Origin: Strigamia acuminata
Taxonomy: Eukaryota > Arthropoda > Chilopoda > Geophilomorpha > Linotaeniidae
DNA: 60,000 bases
NCBI GenBank assembly: GCA_949358305.1
Contig: OX442316.1
Span: forward strand, 6,884,001-6,944,000
Direction of reading: 5' to 3'
The notes beneath the pieces are model-generated. The model was not told where the DNA came from. It worked only from the letters and a program-made list of their open reading frames with translations, and made no database searches. The translations under genes and the position numbers were made by a program. This document shows positions 24,701-35,701 of this stretch, one piece after another; the first letter of the stretch is position 1, and the number at the start of each line of letters is the position of its first letter.

Positions 24701-27700
24701 TTTCGCTGTAGCGTAATGTTGTTCAAAGGTTTCGTCGCTCGACCACTGCAGTATCGAGGTTTGATATTGTTATATGAGAATGGAAATGGGAGTTTTAGCC
24801 GTGCTTTATCACCACGTCATTTCCTCCGGAAAAGGCGATCGACCTGAGTATCGCTTTTATCTTCAAAGTAACAACTGGAATTCCCAATGTTGGCGATAGT
24901 TCCGAATGAGTGAAACCCCATTACACAACAACAACTGGATCTCGGGTGAGAGAGAGAACGAAAGAAAAGGGAAAAAAAGAAAGAAAGAGACCAAACCAAA
25001 CTTCCTTTATATCAAATCACGGCAGACGTATATATAAACAGATAATTACAGAAGTTATTCCTACCTTTAAGGTGTCTTTTCGTCCTTACAATTCACTTTC
25101 GGTCGGGTCGGGTCGCATCGGGTCGGTCGGGTCGGGTCAAAACCGCGCCGTTGTTGGAAATTTATATAATTTCCGCCGTTAGGTGCTCTATTTATTTTTC
25201 AAAAATATACACTAGATGAAATTTGTATTGTTGAAGGGATTATATTAAATAAGATTTTATTTTTCTCTCAGTAAGTGTTATTTTATTTCGGCTCGATGGA
25301 AGGGTTAGCTTAAAATGTTTCGCAATTCCACCACCAGGAGCAGGAAATGTGCGTATTTCTAAAACCTGATGTAGGGACTCACTGGCAGATTCCAATTACT
25401 TTAATTTGGTCATGGCACAGTATGTGCAGATGAAAATTAAGTGGGTTATTCAATAAAGTTTTATCAAGTGAAGGAAAACGTTATTCTTTTGTGTCTCAAA
25501 CTCCCAACAAAAGACATTAAATTTTGTGCGCATATCGACTTGCTAAATTCATTAATATTAATAGGCAACGTGAATCGTTATCTGTGGTAATCAGGCATCG
25601 TAGAAAACAATGTGTAGAAAACATCCTATTCACTAGACGTTGCATAATATTAAAAGTTATCTTTTTTCCCCCAAAGAGGATTATAAGCTTGGTATTATCG
25701 ATTTATCGTACTAGGTTAGGTAGTAGGTACACGTGTTTCTTAAAATTCAAACAAAATCAACATTTTTATCTCAGTGTTTACCAAACATTTATCAACTGCT
25801 AGTTTAGTGTTTACTATTTGCATTAAAATTTAAAATTCTCGTGAACAAATAGAATTTGTTATTGTTTATATAGTGGGAGTATATGAACTTAACTTTAGGG
25901 TGTTTGTTTGCTTTTAGCAAACTTAGAAACCACTGCTTGTGCTTGACAAGACATTTGCGGTTTGTTTGTGGAAAGATCACATGTAAGTAAAACAGGGTAA
26001 TTAATGCTGCTCGAGGTCAAAACCTTGCATGTTTAATATCGTACGTGGCAATCATAGTATGATGAAAGAATGCATGGTATTCGCACATGTACAATTTGAC
26101 ATGATAAGGACAACGCAAGTCTACGGCTAAGTGATGTGTGTAATAAATTGCAGCATGATATTTATTTTTTTTATTTTTTTTCATATTGTTAGATTCAGTT
26201 TAGCACAAATTGCTAATGCTCTGCCAATTGGAACTACCAATTTACACATACTTTGGCCCTACATATTTACATCAAGGTGTTAAAAATTTAAAAAAAATTT
26301 TTTTTTGCTTCACTTGACTCCCAACAGTTTATCTTTCACAAATGACTTGGGAAAAGACGAAAAGTATGATGAAAACACTTCACATGCAAATTTTTTCTCA
26401 GTTATAACATTGTTTTTACGGCATAACTTCTTAAATCAATTTAAAATTTAAAAAAAAATTGAAATCTTTCCTTAATAAGACAAATGTGAATTAAAATAAC
26501 CAATTTTTTTCGTATACAAGTCGCAAATTTCATTGGATTTAATTTAAAACTAAGTGTTGCTAACAATGTCGGCTATTTTTAAAAAAAATCTTGTTTGCAT
26601 GTTCACGTTCATTAGCACAGACGACTATTCATTTAGGGTTGCTGACTATTTGCAAGCTCTGTTTTCCTAGCGATAAATTCAGCTCATTTAATCCATTAAT
26701 TTGCCTTGTTGGCAAGCAAGTTGCCCTCGTCTACACTGCGAACAGTGTGCAACATAATGACAACAACAAAACCTCACTGTCACTCCACTGACAGGCAAGG
26801 ATTACTTTCTAAAAATAACGGAATCGCTAGAAAAACAAAAAAGAAATGACATTTCGTCCCTCCACCCGTCCCATCCCCTTTTTATTCCGCTTGCAGATTC
26901 TCTTTAAATTGAAAACAACAAGCAAAAGGCGACAAACTGAAATAACCTGTGATTGAATTGTGAAAATAATAATAAGTACTTCAGTATTTTCACAAAAAAG
27001 AAGAATGTCGCCAATAATTTCGCATTGTGAGTTGATTGAATTCAATTCACATAATTTAAAAAAATAAAGAAAAAAGAATTTCGCTAGAAGGTGAAATTTG
27101 TCATCCATCTCATGCTCCTGCGTCCATTCAACGACTATACTCGCTGTAGTCCACACAAAATAGTTTTTTAAAGTGAACAAACACTTCCAAACAGCTGAAT
27201 GAAAGAAAGCAGAAACTATACTCGCTTTAATGAAAGAATACTGCTCGAAGGCGGAGTTTGGGTGATGCCTTCGACCAATCACAGGTCAGGTAATTGCAAG
27301 GCATCACCCAAACTACACCCTCCAGCAGTATTTTTTCATTAAATGGACCTTACACAATATCATTCGAGAACCCTTCACAGAAAATAAGAAAACCTGAGAA
27401 GTCAAACTGGCAAAGAAGAATTTATGGAATTATCATTAGCTGCCTTTGATTTCGATCCGCAACTAATTGCCTAAAATGCGTTTCTTTTCTGGAATTTGAA
27501 TTTGAGTTAATGCATTACGGTGTACGATCTATTACGTTAGTTTCTGCTAAGTCAATAAATTAATGGCTTTTTAAAATCCAGAACGTAGGTAATAATCGTT
27601 AAAAGAAGAAGGGGGCAAATTATCTTGACATAAATAGTACATACAAGCTTATGCAACGTTAAATAATGCAGAAGAGATAGCAAACTATAAATTTTTATGC

Positions 27701-29336
27701 AAGAATAATTTATAACTTGTGCAGCTTTCCTTTTAAGCACTACGTTTGATTTAGTGACCCACTCTCGTGTCATGTTTCTTTCTAATGTAGCGTCTTGCAT
27801 GGATATAAATTACTGTGTGGATAATGTAGTCTGAGCTGAAACCTCATAGTGCTCGTTTTTGTCTTTCAGTGGTGACTACAGAACCTCATTTTGCAGAACC
27901 CATTCAGAATGTGACGGTGCCTATCGACCGAGATGCAAAATTGTCCTGCATCGTGGATAAACTTGGAGGCAATAGAGTCAGTGACCAGCTTTAACACTTA
28001 CACCGCAAATGTAAGAACACGTTGACTATTGTACATACATATTTTTTTGTTGGCAGATAGCGTGGCTTAAATCTGACTCGCACACTATTCTTACGATCCA
28101 TACCCACGTCATAACGCACAATTCTCGAATAAGGACTTCACATAATGGACTGCGTCAATGGAATCTTCATATCGATTCGGTCAAGGAAAAAGATCGCGGT
28201 TTTTATATGTGCCAAATCAACACATCACCCATGAAACATCAATATGGCTACCTAGAAGTCGTAGGTAAGTTCTTTTTTCTTTCTCTTCGGTGTTTTTTCC
28301 CCCTTCTTCTTCAGCTTAACTGACATGCTGACCACTACACGTGGTGCTTGTAGCATGTGTTTGGCACAAGAGGGTCAATTTGGTTGAAAAGCCTTTCTTT
28401 CTTTGTTTGAGCTCATTCAGCTCGAGAGAATTGGCATTTGCAGAAGGCAAGTGTGAGTAAAAATTTAAAGAATATGGCAGCGCGTGAAATGGCATGAAAT
28501 GGCAAAATGTAATGCTAAGTTAATCCTTGATTGCCTTTTCTCATACAATTATCGTGCTTTGAAAGCCCCTCTTGTGGGCGCGACTCATTCTCGAGGGATA
28601 TAGCAAAGTGGCTGGTGATTGCTGCTATTTGACGCAGGTGTCGGAGTGGCAGGTGCGGGGAATGAAGATGGAAAAAGGGAAAAAACGTGGGAATTATATC
28701 ATATATATACTTACCACGAATGAATCTCAATGGAGTTTCAAGTTGCTGGAAAAGTGAGACCAACCCCATGAATTGTTTTGTGTTGAACTTTCTTGGTGAA
28801 AGCGCCTTGAAAATGAGGCAACTGGAGACGCAGAAGTGTTTTTCGTGGTTATTACCAAATTGTTTTCCAATTTTATTGCGAGTAATTTTCCTCATGCGGA
28901 ATAATTTGAATTGGTGACTCGAATAAGTAGATTTTTCTAGATTAGACCCTGTAATTTATCAAGCAGCGTACGACGTAAAGAGGCTGCTATTATAACGGTT
29001 TGTTCTTAACAAGTTGCTTGTGGTTGTGTGGTTTTCGTAATGTACAAAGAGGTTTATTCATGAGTACGGTGAACCGGTGCTTATTCTCTGGCTTTCATAA
29101 GTGTTTGCATTCGGCTTAATGCCTTCTGATTTTCCTTTCGGAATTGCAACGACCAATTTAAAGTTGTTTGGATTAGAATATCAAAAGCTTTTCCCATAAA
29201 TCTCCGCTAGTGTTCTAGCCAAACACATAATAATAAACTATGTTTGGGACCCTTACTATTACTATTACTAAAATAAGTGAATCCAGATGCAAGGTGCAAA
29301 GACAAGTATAAAAATGTCGTAAAAAATATTTAAAGG

Positions 29337-29376
<40 letters not shown>

Positions 29377-32300
29377 TGTAATTAGTTCCTCCTGACATAT
29401 CGTGGGATGAAACGAGCCAAGACGTGTCGGCCACCGAAGGTGAAAGTGTTTCTCTGACGTGCAAGGCAGTGGGCTATCCGAAACCAACTATTGTGTGGCG
29501 TCGGGAGGATGGGCAGCTCATTGTCTTGCGATTAGAGAATAAGAAGAAGAAGAAAGGTAATATATATATTTTTTTACATTAATTATTGGTTTTAATTATT
29601 AATGTATGTAATTTTGCTGATGTGTTAACTATGTTAAGTTATATGCAGCATTATTCATTTGTTTTGGAATTGCATTTTAATTTATTGATCTTGGTGCTTG
29701 TTGATCTACAACCGGTTTATTTGTTTTGGAAATTAATGACTGAGTGCCATTTAAATTAGAGCTTAAGTTATGCTCGAACTTCGCCCCGGTTCAAAGAAAA
29801 TGAAAAGATAGCGTGAAAAGAATTTTTTTTTTGGTTGGATTTTTGTTATTTTTTTTTAAAAAATATTTTCTTAAAATTAAAAAAAAACAACCTAACTTCC
29901 AATATGATTTTGAAATTTATGGAATGTCCGTGTGAAAACAAAAACAATTAAGATTAATTGCTCGGTATAAATTACGATTTTTTTAAGTGATAGGAAATCA
30001 ATAATTAAATACAAAAGAAAATAAAAATTATAATAAAAAAATTGTTGACACTCCATTTTGATATAATAAAACTCTAATTTACTACATTTTATAAAATTTA
30101 ACTTTTTTTTTATTTTAATTTATAGTTGAATTTGTGAATACTGAAAGTTTAAATATCAGCCGTGTCCATCGACGCCATATGGGGGTCTACTTATGCATTG
30201 CGTCAAACGGCATCCCCCCTTCGGTCAGCAAGCGAGTCCGCCTTCAAGTGAACTGTGAGTATGTTAAAGTTTACAAAAATGTAAAATTATAAATATAAAC
30301 GATAAAAAAAAAAATCTATTTTATCGAAATTTGTACACATGTTGTGCAGAGAAGCTCAGGGGTTGCTTTTCTCAAACTCGACAATTTTTTAAAAAATATT
30401 TTTAGTTCCACCTATTATTAAAGTTCCCAATCAGTTAGTGGGTGCTCCCCTGGGGACCGAAGTGGAGCTCGAATGCTTCGTCGAAGTTTCGCCGAGTAGC
30501 GCAAATTATTGGATGAAAGATACGGGCGAGGTTCTTATAAATGGCTCCAAGTATATGGTGACCGAAACACCGACAACGCATTTTCGATTTGTCATGCGTC
30601 TAGTCATTCGTCAACTTGAGTTCAAAGACTTCGGAACTTATAATTGCGTATCGAAAAACTCACTTGGTGAAGCACAAGGTTCAGTTCGCCTTCGAGGTAA
30701 AATTACACATTTTTTTCTTAGCCAAGAAAAAATATCATAGAATTGTAAACAAAATTCCTTCTGTTTTCTTTCAAAAGTTTTTGATATGCCCTCAACAAGC
30801 ATAAAAACTGAAGTTGATGAAGGAAGGACGATCGACATCAAAAAGAATAGTACGTTTCTTTGAATTAAAAAATCGTACATTTGAATGTAGAATATCCAGC
30901 CTTTCATTGCAGGGCAACATCACACCTACCAATTTACACCAGTTTATCAAAATGAAACTATGTTGCAGCAACACAGCACCGAACCAACAGAAACAGTCAC
31001 TTTTTTCGGCATGAACCAGTCGCAACAAGGTATATATTTTTTTCATTTCCGGTTTAATTTACTACGTGAGAAAATCTGCTTAGACAGCGCCGGATTTTCT
31101 GGCTATATAGAACATAGGTGCGAGTTTAAATTGACATGCAGCACGGCTGGCCAGAGCTTTACACAATTGGCAAACCCAGAGCGACTAGAATTGGCGTGTG
31201 TTTATAAGGAGATCAAGACGCTTAAACCAGACAAAATAGCCCTAAATGTTCATTTCGCGAGCTCGAAGAAAACGATCAGTTTTGGGCGCTATGTTGATTT
31301 TCTAATCAATAGCTCGACGTGCAAACAGTGATTTCTCTGGGGAATTTTGCGGTGAAAGCTTTTCACTAGCGTGAAATTTCCTGGCGTGTAAACCAATCCA
31401 ATGGGAATAAAAATCCATCGGCATCGGAGGGTTAAATTGTTTCATACAGAAAGGAATAACATATTTGTGCGAATTGTGCGGTTAAACTCGGATAAAGTGA
31501 AACTAGATAAACTTTTATCTCGAAAAGTTTTACCTCAGTGTGTGGTTCTATTTAATTTGCCCAGTTTATAATAATGCAGTAATGATAGGGTTATTATCTC
31601 GAGAGATAGGTAAGTGTTCCTTGGAGAGAACCAAGAAGCATTAAGATTCTTGAATCGAGGGTTGTTTGCAGTGTTGAAATGCCAAAAGCTGTCTCGGCTT
31701 TGTGCTTGGAATTTTGAAGTGCTCGGGTTTATATGAGAAAAGTTGTTTGTTTTCATTCATGCCTGATATATTTTTTTTTCCTTTTCCACCCCTCTCGCTC
31801 GCAATTCGGATGAAGACAAGAATAATGCACTTGTCGTGAAAAACGCGTCTGGTGATGTGTTCAAAGAGTTATACTTTGAAAAAGAATCGCAGATTGGTTC
31901 AGGTAAGTAGGTGATAAACAATATGCTCGTTTTTTTTTTCTTCTTTCTTTCTTTCTCAATTTCTCGTTCCGAAAATGGAAAGTAAAATCAATACATTGAT
32001 ACTTGACACACCATTCGCTTGCACAAAAGCTTTTTCTTTATTTTATCCGAATTTGAAATAGTCTCAAATTTTCCCCTTTTCTCCGTTTGCAGCGAGTTAA
32101 ATGCATATCAAGTTATTTAAGACGTATTAAAATCAAATGGCGTGTTAGGAAATCGTTGAAAAAGCGAAATGCACTCATGTGTTGTTGAAATGCAGTGCCG
32201 TGCTCGTGCGCCCCGACTCGACTAACGAAATCACAAGTCCATGTTGATTGAGAGATGCGTTGAGAGAATAGTTTTCACCTTTATTTCAACTTCTTTGGTT

Positions 32301-34046
32301 CCGTGATAACCAAAGTGTAAAAGGAAACGAGCGACAAGATTGTTTGCTTCCGCTCTTTTTATGGCTCCGTTGAAATCACTTCTTAGTTGAGCTCCTTGCT
32401 CAAGCTGCAGCGAATGTAGTGATTTTTACACTGCAATCTCCAGCCAAGGGTAAATTATTTTCTTTAGTTTTTTTTTCTCAATTAGGTCAATAGCCTGGAT
32501 ATTGCCTTCAAACGATTAAACATTTAGGAAAGGCAGGAGCAACAGAAAGCTGTTTTGGATTTGAGTAAGGCTTTTTTTCCTGCACCAAACAGATTTATGG
32601 CTCAGTTTTAAAAATGACGTGGCGCGTATGATTAGAAAAATGGCCGATATTTAGGATATTCCATTAATCATTAACGGCTGTGAATTAAATCCACGCCCTT
32701 GATTTAACACAATATACACAACGCAATGAAAAGCTTTCGTGCCGCTTTAAACTTTACATTTTTTAACTTTAAAAAAAATCTTTGAAGGATTTCTCTTTTT
32801 TTTTTTTTTTTTTTTTTTTAAATTTGCTTTTCGCTAATTAAAGATGTTCATAATCTAAAGAATTCTACCTTTCTTTAGGGTCTAGTAATAACTAGCTTAC
32901 ACTCGAACGTGGCAGAAAGCAGCTGGTGTTAATGGTTACCAAAACGTGGTAGATGGTTCATAAAACACTGCTTTTTAGTGGTTATTAATATATAGGTTCG
33001 TCCTATTAAAATAGATAAATAAATTTAAACTTCACAATTTAATACTGTGTCTTAGCTAACTGCCATTATTATGAGATGCAGCCCAAATTTAGTTTGCCCA
33101 TAATTCATCGTATTGTGGTTTACGATGATTATTCTTAAGTGTCTTAACATTCCCTCATTCTCGCAGCAGCCAAATTAGTGATTACTAATTCGTCTTGAGT
33201 GGTCGATAATACCTCAAGGGAGATTGGAATTTAACTCAATAGGGCTTTGAAAGTACGAATATAATTCGTTTTATTTAAAATAAGAGGAAATTTTAAGTCT
33301 TTGTGCTGCATAATTGCGAGAGCATCACTACAGTTCAAGTCCACGTTGTTGACCAACTCATTACACTGTTATGAATGCCAGTGCTGATGTTTTCACAATT
33401 GAATGGCGCAGGGAAGTAAAGGTCAAGTGCACCGACTGTTAATCCTGTTGTAATAATAATAATAATAATCAACAGTGGCGAAACCACAAGTGCTGCAGCT
33501 GCGCCATGGCCCAGTAAGTGGTTAGGTAAGTCTGGGCCCAATTCTTGCTCTGCAGCAGGGGCCCCCTGAAGGTGTAATTACTAACCATTGATAATCAATA
33601 AAGTGTCAATAATATACGAAAACGGCCATTCGAAATTAATTATTTAATAATTGATAAACTAGTCACTAACCTAGAGTGGTAAACACACTGTTGCATACTG
33701 CTGCATTTCAATGAAACAAAAGACGTGCTAGAGCAAACACTTGAGATTTGGGATGACATCTGTGAAAAGAAAAAGCTCATGGTTCATTCATGCGATATTA
33801 AATCCGTCTTGAATACAAATCAAGCCGCATAAAACCGACACTTGATAATAAAAAAAATAAAAATAAAACCTCTACCATATTTATCATAATTTAAGGTATT
33901 ATTTTTAATGTTTCTTAATGTTCTTTTACCTTTTTCTTTCAGGAGTACGCGCTGCAACTATTAACGGCCATGATGCGGCATCAGTCCTACTTTTGATATT
34001 ATATTCCCTAGCGATGGCCAATTTAGCCCTACTACAATGTATATAA
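9716..34046 (+). CDS. Dpr-interacting protein (DIP)-like Ig cell-surface protein
   Basis: Three-Ig, GPI-tailed neuronal recognition protein of the DIP/lachesin type; family members bind Dpr proteins to specify synaptic partners. Exons: 9716-9776, 27870-27976, 28057-28264, 29386-29556, 30126-30254, 30406-30696, 30778-30849, 30913-31029, 31816-31902, 33943-34046, giving 448 residues. All junction phases agree; all are phase 1 except the phase-0 one after 27976. Exon 1 encodes a signal peptide (MLLRPCTT, then LFAGTLLSALL). Ig1 has Cys..IAWLKSD..DRGFYMCQINTSPM, typical of DIPs. Ig2 begins PPDISW and has LTCKAVGYPKPTIVWRR..GVYLCIASNG. Ig3 begins FPPIIKVP and has GTYNCVSKNSLGEAQG. A low-complexity stalk follows, then a hydrophobic tail (ASVLLLILYSLAMANLALL) ending at TAA, as in GPI-anchored proteins. 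Upstream in-frame ATGs exist (9566, 9665), but only the 9716 start puts the hydrophobic stretch at the N-terminus. Linking exon 1 across an 18,093-bp intron rests on phase and signal-peptide logic. Which DIP paralogue this is cannot be told. Confidence 0.88.
19829..19904. other. Imperfect hairpin in GC-richer island
   Basis: Arms at 19829-19854 and 19875-19904 pair in three blocks: GGTGCA with TGCACC, GCAGCAATT with AATTGCTGC, and AGTCA with TGACT, with an internal loop and a terminal loop of about 20 nt. The size fits a precursor microRNA or a small foldback element. Just upstream, 19789-19815 has GATTGGC (a reverse CCAAT box) and ACGTGACATCATGG, so the island could also be an internal promoter. 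No known microRNA seed was recognised. Confidence 0.35.
21288..21448. mobile_element. MITE-like element with about 40-bp terminal inverted repeats
   Basis: The left end starts ACTACCCGAACCCATGTG and runs through GGGCCGCTTGTATTTTTT. The right end is its reverse complement apart from one substitution (CCCATG preceded by GAC instead of GAAC). The arms are about 40 bp and enclose about 80 bp of AT-rich DNA. There is no coding capacity, as expected for a non-autonomous DNA transposon. Target duplications are unclear (GTTAC on the left, GTAC on the right), so the superfamily is not assigned. Confidence 0.8.
23447..23750. mobile_element. pogo/Tigger-like non-autonomous element with TA target duplication
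   Basis: The left end reads CAGTAGAGCCTCGATTATCC, which closely resembles the ends of pogo/Tigger transposons of the Tc1/mariner group. The right end is CTG, preceded by GGTTATACGAAAGCG-like sequence when read in reverse (ACCGGCTTTGCTG on the plus strand). Both ends are flanked by TA (23445-23446 and 23751-23752), the usual target duplication of this superfamily. The 304-bp interior is made of decayed AAATCGNTAAAAA-type repeats and codes for nothing, so this is a deletion derivative. Only the outer few bases match between the two ends. Confidence 0.7.
25101..25138. repeat. GGTCG-type microsatellite
   Basis: An impure run of GGTCG/GGGTCG units, about 38 bp and much richer in G and C than the surrounding DNA. 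No association with a gene signal is visible. Confidence 0.85.
27226..27343. mobile_element. Short foldback element with 45-bp inverted arms
   Basis: The left arm (27226-27270) begins TTTAATGAAAGAATACTGCT and ends GGGTGATGCCT. The right arm (27299-27343) is its reverse complement with about six differences. The loop is about 28 bp. The strong pairing and lack of coding frame fit a MITE. It lies only about 530 bp before the second DIP exon. Transcribed within the DIP intron, it would form a long hairpin. Confidence 0.8.
29341..29370. repeat. 30-nt poly(T) tract at a splice acceptor
   Basis: An uninterrupted run of T just before the ATTAG acceptor at 29385 of the DIP exon that encodes Ig2. It acts as an extreme polypyrimidine tract and its length is likely to be polymorphic or error-prone in assembly. 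Confidence 0.9.
31084..31331 (+). CDS. Predicted alternative terminal exon of the DIP gene (secreted isoform)
   Basis: After the exon ending at 31029, a 54-nt stretch (31030-31083) has GTATAT at its start, a T-rich tract and TTAG at its end, the typical short-intron form in this window. The exon that follows keeps phase 1 and stays open for 82 codons to TGA at 31329-31331. An AATAAA signal lies at 31406-31411. Used instead of the exon at 31816, it would give a 467-residue protein with Ig domains but no GPI tail. The encoded tail has four cysteines (in RCEF, LTCST, LACVY and STCKQ) and ordinary amino-acid balance. The 54-nt intron is a multiple of three and has no stop, so retention would also be read through. 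I do not recognise the tail; a chance frame or an old insertion remains possible. Confidence 0.45.
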
Positions 34047-35701
34047 TCAGAATTCAAACACGTGTAGAAACGAGGAATTTCCTTTTCAATCTGTTAATAA
34101 GACAAGCCACACAAATAAATGTATAGCTTTAAAAATACGACGAGTTATCGGCTGTCTTAACGAGGCTTAAGTGTAGCCTCTTAAATGGATCTTCAGTGAA
34201 CGCTCAATGCAATGTATTAAATTTTCTTAACAAACTGCTGAATGTTGAAAAGAAAAAAAGTCACTGCTCAGAATATTAACAAGTGCAGCTTGTACTACAT
34301 TCCATTGTAAGGAATTCATATTAATTTTTATCTTTGTTGATATAGAAAAGGCGATGAGCGTTTATTTTCATCATTGTAGGTAATGAATGCAAATGCAAAG
34401 CAATGAGAATCAGGATGTGAAAGTTTTACTATTTATAATATCCCTCTTAAATGCCTTAAAACTCGATCCCCCATAAATCTTTTTTTATTTTTTATTTTTT
34501 CTAGTTATACACCGTATACCCGTTGATTTATTTTTCAAATAAAAAAATCATTTCTGATTGAATTATTTGCCACATGTGGGCACTATTGAATTGTTTATTA
34601 AGCCTAATATCTTACTGACTCTGGAATTCATTTATGCTAATTTTATATTTTATATAGTCCAAATTTTATTATTTTTATTTTAAATTTATGCTTTATATTT
34701 AGTATTGTCAACCTTTATCTGCTTGATAAATCAGTTTAGTACTGGCGGAAGTATTTATTTACTTCTGGACGTGTCCATATGTACAGAATTAATTAAACAA
34801 GTCGAAAAAATTGTAGCATCTTGATGAAATGTAATGATAATAAAAGCAGGCGATAAATTATGACTGAACAGCATTTTTTTCCATTCAGTTTCAAACCTGA
34901 CCATTCAATTCCCACAGGAAAACACTTCAAGTTGCACGTCCTTTCCTGGCGACCCACCCACGATCAAACCTCGCACAAAACAATCGATAAAAACCTGTGT
35001 CCACTCGTCCAACCTGTTGAAAATGTCTATTTCACCTTGATATCTGATAATTTACCCAAATCCATTATCTGGATAGTAACGGCTTGCGAGTCAAGATTCA
35101 AATGCGACCACAAATTGAAACTCGCAACATTTTTTCCCACAAGGAGCAAAATCCTGAGGCAAAAGCCGTGTACACTGCATCGCAAATCGCATGTAACAAA
35201 CTCCCAAACACATAGAAATTCTTTTCGCGAGTAAAATTCCACGGTAGATTCCGGAAAGAGCGGAAACAAATTCCCTTTTTCCATTTCTAAAAAAAAATCT
35301 TTTAAAAACCATTTCCTATTAATTAAATCTAATTTATTCAAAACTCGCTATACTTGAGCAAAAAGTCACTATCGTAATACATCAGAGACAATTTGGAATG
35401 CTGTATTAGAAAATATATTCAATCGTTTGAAAACCAAATTAATTAAACACTTTCTTTTGTTTGTTTTTTTCCAAAATATTACTCAATATTTTTTTTTCAG
35501 ACCTAAATTTCCAACAAAAAAAGAAGATGAAAAACAAATCAAAATGAATTCAGCTTGTCAATGTTTCCAATTTATGCAGGAAATGTTCTAAGAATTAAAA
35601 CACTACATTCGTAATAAATATTTTTTTTAAAAAAAAACAAAAACAAGAAGAAAGAAAAAAGAAAAAAGAAAAAGAAAAAAAAAATACAGTAATTCAATCG
35701 G
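34047..35701. other. DIP 3' untranslated region and convergent intergenic DNA
   Basis: The DIP stop is at 34044-34046. AATAAA-type signals occur near 34114 and at 34538-34543; the second is followed by T-rich DNA, so the 3' UTR may be about 0.5 kb. The rest up to the FBXO42 stop is AT-rich. An A- and AAAG-rich purine tract lies at about 35620-35690, directly next to the FBXO42 stop. A plus-strand frame at 34860-35234 is open but shows no recognisable motif. Confidence 0.55.

Larger units (their letters stand above)
9777..27869 (+). other. First intron of the DIP gene (18.1 kb)
   Basis: It begins GTGAGT and ends CTTTCAG. No exon of another gene was recognised on either strand; the open frames in it are short and lack conserved motifs. 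It holds three small inverted-repeat elements and one imperfect hairpin (listed separately), a GGTCG-rich microsatellite (25101-25138), TA-rich runs (near 18631-18645 and 22700-22725) and many A or T tracts. A large first intron after a signal-peptide exon is common in neuronal Ig genes and often holds enhancers, but no specific enhancer can be read here. Confidence 0.7.

Noticed and set aside
25710-25735. let-7-like word (TTAGGTAGTAGGT)
   Set aside because: Differs from the let-7 sequence in the seed and has no complementary arm.
26827-27282. 151-residue minus-strand open frame
   Set aside because: Low-complexity, Phe- and Lys-rich content, overlaps the foldback element and DIP intron, no motif.
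28515-28895. 126-residue minus-strand open frame
   Set aside because: Lies in a DIP intron, no recognisable domain and no splice or promoter support.
34860-35234. 124-residue plus-strand open frame
   Set aside because: Opposite-strand frames overlap it, content is unremarkable and no motif was found; probably chance in intergenic DNA.
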